DNA of 35,403 nt, taken from NCBI GenBank assembly GCA_018711035.1, contig DVIU01000121.1, positions 1-35,403 on the forward strand. Direction: 5' to 3'. This DNA is from Candidatus Scatousia excrementigallinarum (GTDB lineage Bacteria > Cyanobacteriota > Vampirovibrionia > Gastranaerophilales > Gastranaerophilaceae). Position numbers and translations under genes: made by a program. The notes under the pieces were generated by a model that did no database searches, had not been told where the DNA came from, and saw only the letters and a program-made list of their open reading frames with translations. Within the stretch, counting starts at the first letter, position 1, and each line of letters opens with the position of its first letter. Shown one piece after another: positions 32,149-35,403 of this stretch.

Positions 32149-32388
32149 ATGGCGGATTTAGTAAGTATATTGCAGAAAGTTTTTGTACCTGCGCCTATGC
32201 AGACAACAGTTCCTGTTCGCGGAACATCAACCAATCCTTTCGGCAATAATCCATTTGTAAATTATAACGGTAACAGTTATAACAGTGCTACTTACGCAAA
32301 AAATAATCCTGTCCGCGGCGGCTATTTTGCCGGCTATTACAACGGTAAACAAAATATTGTAGGTAGAAGATTATTTATTGAAGTTTAA
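32149..32388 (+). CDS. 79-aa Asn/Gly/Tyr-rich protein of unknown function
   Basis: A small protein with an amphipathic N-terminus (MADLVSILQKVFVPAP) and a low-complexity middle rich in Asn, Gly, Tyr and Pro (TNPFGNNPFVNYNGNSYNSA). It ends in RGGYFAGYYNGKQNIVGRRL. No signal peptide or cysteine is present. It has a GAGGT site and a good promoter. The composition suggests a flexible or self-associating peptide, but I do not recognise a family. The glycosyltransferase gene starts 25 nt downstream with no terminator between, so they may be one transcript. Confidence 0.7.
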   Translation: MADLVSILQKVFVPAPMQTTVPVRGTSTNPFGNNPFVNYNGNSYNSATYAKNNPVRGGYFAGYYNGKQNIVGRRLFIEV

Positions 32389-32413
32389 AAATTATTCATG
32401 CTAAAATCATAAT

Positions 32414-33406
32414 ATGGATAAGTATGATTTAGTAATCTTTTGTAAAACGTTTATACGTGATATTGATTGTTTTCTTATACAGGCTCAATCTGTAAAGGAA
32501 TTTAATGTTGATAATATTCCGTATTATATTTCTGTTCCTTCTGAAGATATTGGCGAATTTGAAAAACTAAAAGAAAAATATGCTCTTACATATCAAATTC
32601 TTGCAGATGAAGATATATCTGAACTCTTAACTGAAAATGATTATAAGGATTCGGCACATAACGTAAGCTATATTAATCAACAGTTAGTTAAATTTGAATT
32701 TAGCCGGATGAATATTGCAAAACACTATATAGTTATGGATGGAGATTGTTACTTTATCAGAAATTTCTATATATCTGATTTTTTGTTAGACTCAAATACC
32801 CCGTACATGCCATTAACAGAAGGAATAAAAGGAGATAGAATCCTATTTCAACTTTTCTCCCACTCAAAACGCAGTCATAGAGCAGCTAACAGCAATGGGG
32901 GGGGGGGCTCATCCAAAGTTTTTATTGGAAGAAAAGGAAAGTATTATACTATAGAAATGCCGTTTGTCATAACTTCGTCCTACGTTCTCGACTTTGTTAA
33001 CAATTTTTTGAAAAATGAAAAAAATATGACGCTAAAAGATACATTAATGAAGTATCCATGTGAAATGCAACTGTATGTAGATTATGTTTTATATAAAAGA
33101 TTTAATTATCAAGCCTGCAATGCATTTTTTATGCCGAATCATATGGAAACCATGTATCAAATTTGCAGATGGCTGGGCTATGATACTGATTTAATCGCTC
33201 AGAATTATCTGGGCATTCTGATGAACAAAGGTTATGTAAAATCATTAAAGTTTAAACCAAATTTTATTGGAAAATATATCATCAGAAATATTATAAGATT
33301 TCATCATAAAATATCAAAACAAAGAGTTCCGATACACGTAAAACTCTTATTGGGAATTATTCCGGATAAAAATCTAAGAATAAAAATCAGGAATTACCTC
33401 AGATGA
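32414..33406 (+). CDS. Glycosyltransferase (DUF6492-like) with an 11-G tract
   Basis: A 330-aa soluble or peripheral protein with a GT-A-type DxD motif in [10 protein letters not shown] (D109, D111), preceded by [20 protein letters not shown], a layout like DUF6492-type transferases. The C-terminal part is basic ([16 protein letters not shown]). The donor and acceptor are unknown; neighbours suggest a surface polysaccharide. At 32897-32907 the coding sequence has eleven G in a row, encoding Gly162-Gly165. The present length keeps the frame open. One G fewer gives a TAG at 32952 and one more a TAA at 32998, so slippage would switch the enzyme off. No clear Shine-Dalgarno precedes the ATG. Confidence 0.8.
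   Translation: MDKYDLVIFCKTFIRDIDCFLIQAQSVKEFNVDNIPYYISVPSEDIGEFEKLKEKYALTYQILADEDISELLTENDYKDSAHNVSYINQQLVKFEFSRMNIAKHYIVMDGDCYFIRNFYISDFLLDSNTPYMPLTEGIKGDRILFQLFSHSKRSHRAANSNGGGGSSKVFIGRKGKYYTIEMPFVITSSYVLDFVNNFLKNEKNMTLKDTLMKYPCEMQLYVDYVLYKRFNYQACNAFFMPNHMETMYQICRWLGYDTDLIAQNYLGILMNKGYVKSLKFKPNFIGKYIIRNIIRFHHKISKQRVPIHVKLLLGIIPDKNLRIKIRNYLR
32897..32907 (+). repeat. Homopolymeric G11 tract
   Basis: Eleven consecutive G inside the glycosyltransferase gene, in otherwise AT-rich DNA. Such tracts are typical sites of slipped-strand phase variation. The assembled length is in frame. Confidence 0.9.
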
Positions 33407-33494
33407 AAATTTAAAATATCTTAATAAACAATACTTATATCTCCCGTTTAGTATAAAATTAAAAAATAGATTATTTTTTAGGGGAGAAAACTTT

Positions 33495-34583
33495 ATGAAA
33501 AAAGCTTTAATAACAGGGATAACGGGGCAAGACGGCTCATATTTGGCAGAATTACTTCTCGAAAAAGGTTACGAAGTTCATGGGATGAAAAGACGAGCTT
33601 CTTCTTTTAATTCTTCAAGAATTGACCACCTTTATCAGGATATTCATAATAAAGATGCTAAATTTAAACTTCATTACGGCGATTTAACCGACAGCTCAAA
33701 TATAATAAGGTTAATTCAGGAAATTCAACCCGATGAAGTTTATAATCTTGCGGCACAATCCCATGTTAAAGTTTCTTTCGATTGTCCTGAATACACAGCC
33801 AACGCCGACGCTCTTGGTACATTAAGGATATTAGAGGCAATAAGAATTTTAGGTTTGGAAAAGAAAACCAAATTCTATCAGGCTTCAACATCAGAACTTT
33901 ACGGAATGGTTCAGGAAATCCCACAAAAAGAAACAACTCCCTTTTATCCGCGTTCACCGTATGCCTGCGCGAAACTTTATGCTTACTGGATTACAGTAAA
34001 TTACCGTGAAGGTTATGACATCTACGCATCAAACGGTATACTCTTCAACCATGAGTCACCTCGCCGCGGAGAAACTTTTGTAACAAGAAAAATTACAAGA
34101 GCCGCAGTTAGAATTAAACTCGGACTTGAAGACAAATTATACCTTGGAAATCTATCCTCCAAACGTGACTGGGGACACGCAAAAGACTATGTGGAAGGCA
34201 TGTGGAGAATCTTACAGCAGGATAAGCCGAAAGATTATGTTCTTGCAACAGGTGTAACTACAACTATTAGAGATTTCTGTAAAATGACCTTTGCTGAACT
34301 GGGAATTGATATTGAATTTAAAGGAAAAGGTGTTGACGAAGTCGGTATTGATAAATCCACCGGAAAAGTTGTGATTGAAGTTGACCCTCGTTATTTCAGA
34401 CCGACTGAAGTAGATTTGCTGCTCGGAGATTCTACTAAAGCAAGAGATGAACTCGGCTGGAAACCTAAATATGACTTACCGGCTCTTATAAAAGAAATGG
34501 TTCAAGAAGATTACGCCGAAGCAGAAAAAGAAAAGTTCCTGCGTAAAGAAGGTTATGAAATTTTAATACCTCAGGAAGTTTAA
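33495..34583 (+). CDS. gmd: GDP-mannose 4,6-dehydratase
   Basis: Converts GDP-mannose to GDP-4-keto-6-deoxymannose, the precursor of GDP-fucose, GDP-rhamnose and related sugars of surface glycans. The 362-aa protein is full length for this short-chain dehydrogenase family. The NADP-binding [15 protein letters not shown] is at the start, [10 protein letters not shown] and [13 protein letters not shown] follow, then the catalytic STSELYG and Y-x3-K in [12 protein letters not shown], and [16 protein letters not shown], a hallmark of Gmd. A GGGGAG site precedes the ATG. The stop is directly followed by the start of the next gene (TAAATG). No fcl/rmd gene is seen before the window ends. Confidence 0.97.
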   Translation: MKKALITGITGQDGSYLAELLLEKGYEVHGMKRRASSFNSSRIDHLYQDIHNKDAKFKLHYGDLTDSSNIIRLIQEIQPDEVYNLAAQSHVKVSFDCPEYTANADALGTLRILEAIRILGLEKKTKFYQASTSELYGMVQEIPQKETTPFYPRSPYACAKLYAYWITVNYREGYDIYASNGILFNHESPRRGETFVTRKITRAAVRIKLGLEDKLYLGNLSSKRDWGHAKDYVEGMWRILQQDKPKDYVLATGVTTTIRDFCKMTFAELGIDIEFKGKGVDEVGIDKSTGKVVIEVDPRYFRPTEVDLLLGDSTKARDELGWKPKYDLPALIKEMVQEDYAEAEKEKFLRKEGYEILIPQEV

Positions 34584-35403
34584 ATGAAGCAGCTCCTTTT
34601 TATAGGTCATGAATTTCATAAAAAAACAAAATCAGCAGATTTCATTAAAGATTTACTGGCATTAAGATATAATGTTGAATGCTATTATATAAATCCATCG
34701 GAAAAATACTCATTTGAAAATCTTGCAGACAAAGAGTACGATGTTCTTATTTTGTGGCAGGTAATGCCGTCACTGAAAGAATTGCATAAATTTATTACAT
34801 TTCAGCACTGTGCATTTTTCCCGATGTATGATAATACAAAAACTTTGAACAGTTCTTTGTGGAACGAATATACTGAGTGCAATATTATTAATTTTTCAAA
34901 AACTTTCCACAAAACCTGTCAGGCCGGCGGATTATCAAGCTACTACATCCAATATTTTCCGGAACAGGCAGAAATTTTTAATTATGGCGAAGAAGATTCC
35001 GTTTTTTTCTGGCAAAGAAGCGAAAAAATTACAACTAAAACTATAGAAAAAGTTATTAATGTTGGCAAAATTAATAAATTGTACTTGCATAAAAGTACAG
35101 ATCCGGATAATAAATTTAAACAACCTGCAAAAAAATGGAAAAATAAAGTTATTTATTCAACGTGGTTTGACACAAAAGAAGAAATGCAAAATTATATCCA
35201 GCAGTCAGCAATTTATTTTGCACCACGCAAGTACGAGGGCATAGGCATGAGTTTTCTTGAGGCAATGGCAGCAGGAAGATGTGTTATTGCACCTGACTAT
35301 CCTACAATGAATGAATATATTAAAAACGGAGAAACAGGATATTTATATAATTTCAAAAGACCACAAAAAATAAAATTTGATGATATAAGAAAAATTCAAA
35401 AAA
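34584..35403 (+). CDS. GT-B family glycosyltransferase, cut by the window end
   Basis: An open reading frame of 273 codons runs off the right edge without a stop. The N-terminal half (MKQLLFIGHEFHKKTKSADF onward) has the alternating strand and helix pattern of an acceptor domain. The C-terminal half shows the group 1 (GT4-like) donor-site pattern: APRKYEGIGMSFLEAMAAGR, then CVIAPDYPTMNEYIKNGETG. The EGIGMSFLEAMA stretch corresponds to the conserved E-x7-E motif, where the second Glu contacts the sugar nucleotide. It starts on the base after the gmd stop, so it is coupled to it and may use a Gmd-derived sugar; that is inference. The remaining C-terminus lies outside the window. Confidence 0.88.
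   Translation, partial: MKQLLFIGHEFHKKTKSADFIKDLLALRYNVECYYINPSEKYSFENLADKEYDVLILWQVMPSLKELHKFITFQHCAFFPMYDNTKTLNSSLWNEYTECNIINFSKTFHKTCQAGGLSSYYIQYFPEQAEIFNYGEEDSVFFWQRSEKITTKTIEKVINVGKINKLYLHKSTDPDNKFKQPAKKWKNKVIYSTWFDTKEEMQNYIQQSAIYFAPRKYEGIGMSFLEAMAAGRCVIAPDYPTMNEYIKNGETGYLYNFKRPQKIKFDDIRKIQK

Noticed and set aside
34935-35244. Short ORFs of about 60 codons on both strands near the right edge
   Set aside because: They lie inside the open glycosyltransferase frame that begins at 34584 and continues past the window end.

Overview
The window reads as chromosome of an uncultured low-GC bacterium, most likely of the Gastranaerophilales (Vampirovibrionia, formerly Melainabacteria), the non-photosynthetic sister group of Cyanobacteria. 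This placement is an inference from family resemblance. It rests on a prepilin whose N-terminus reads GFTLAEVLITLGIIGIVAAM, on a large protein starting MGMAAGQARLLTLTAR, on small proteins starting MLVSSIARFNAV, on ClpC-type N-domains, and on AT-rich sigma70-type promoters. I see no phage, transposon, CRISPR array, tRNA or rRNA.

Layout. (1) 1-5.7 kb: pyruvate kinase with its terminator, a small N/M-rich protein, an MFS exporter paired with an XRE regulator, a divergent prepilin-like gene, and a lipoprotein-lgt pair. (2) 5.85-12.7 kb: a tightly packed eight-gene plus-strand operon: a stand-alone ClpX-type zinc finger, a HEAT-like protein, ruvX, a DUF1292 protein, an ATPase-less ClpC-type N-domain protein, tilS, hpt and a soluble histidine kinase. 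(3) 12.7-19 kb: a membrane protein, uvrB, an unknown membrane-associated protein, and a cpaE/cpaF-like pair. (4) 19-23.6 kb: a likely 6S RNA on the minus strand, a 687-aa lineage protein, a 56-aa gene and a 593-aa protein with helical ends and a variable-looking middle. (5) 23.7-27.1 kb: nadD-yqeK, then a 709-aa protein that looks like a HerA-type fold without its P-loop, joined to a Tudor-like tail. (6) 27.1-32 kb, minus strand: def-fmt-aroH, and a PurD-like gene followed by a dnaJ-like gene and queE. (7) 32.1 kb to the right edge: a 79-aa protein and surface-polysaccharide genes: a glycosyltransferase containing an 11-G tract, gmd, and a GT-B glycosyltransferase cut by the window end.

How the genes fit together. 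The large operon joins translation and salvage functions (tilS, hpt, ruvX) to two Clp substrate-recognition domains that lack any AAA+ motor. The def-fmt pair handles N-formylmethionine at both ends of its life. The right-hand block supplies GDP-4-keto-6-deoxymannose and transferases for a surface glycan, and the poly-G tract would let one transferase switch on and off.

The best leads for something undescribed are: the twin regulatory module at 1678-1735 and 21422-21490, with three boxes at exactly conserved spacing; the detached Clp domains; the poly-G contingency tract; the degenerate HerA-like and PurD-like proteins; and the 13-bp direct repeats around the XRE/prepilin promoter.
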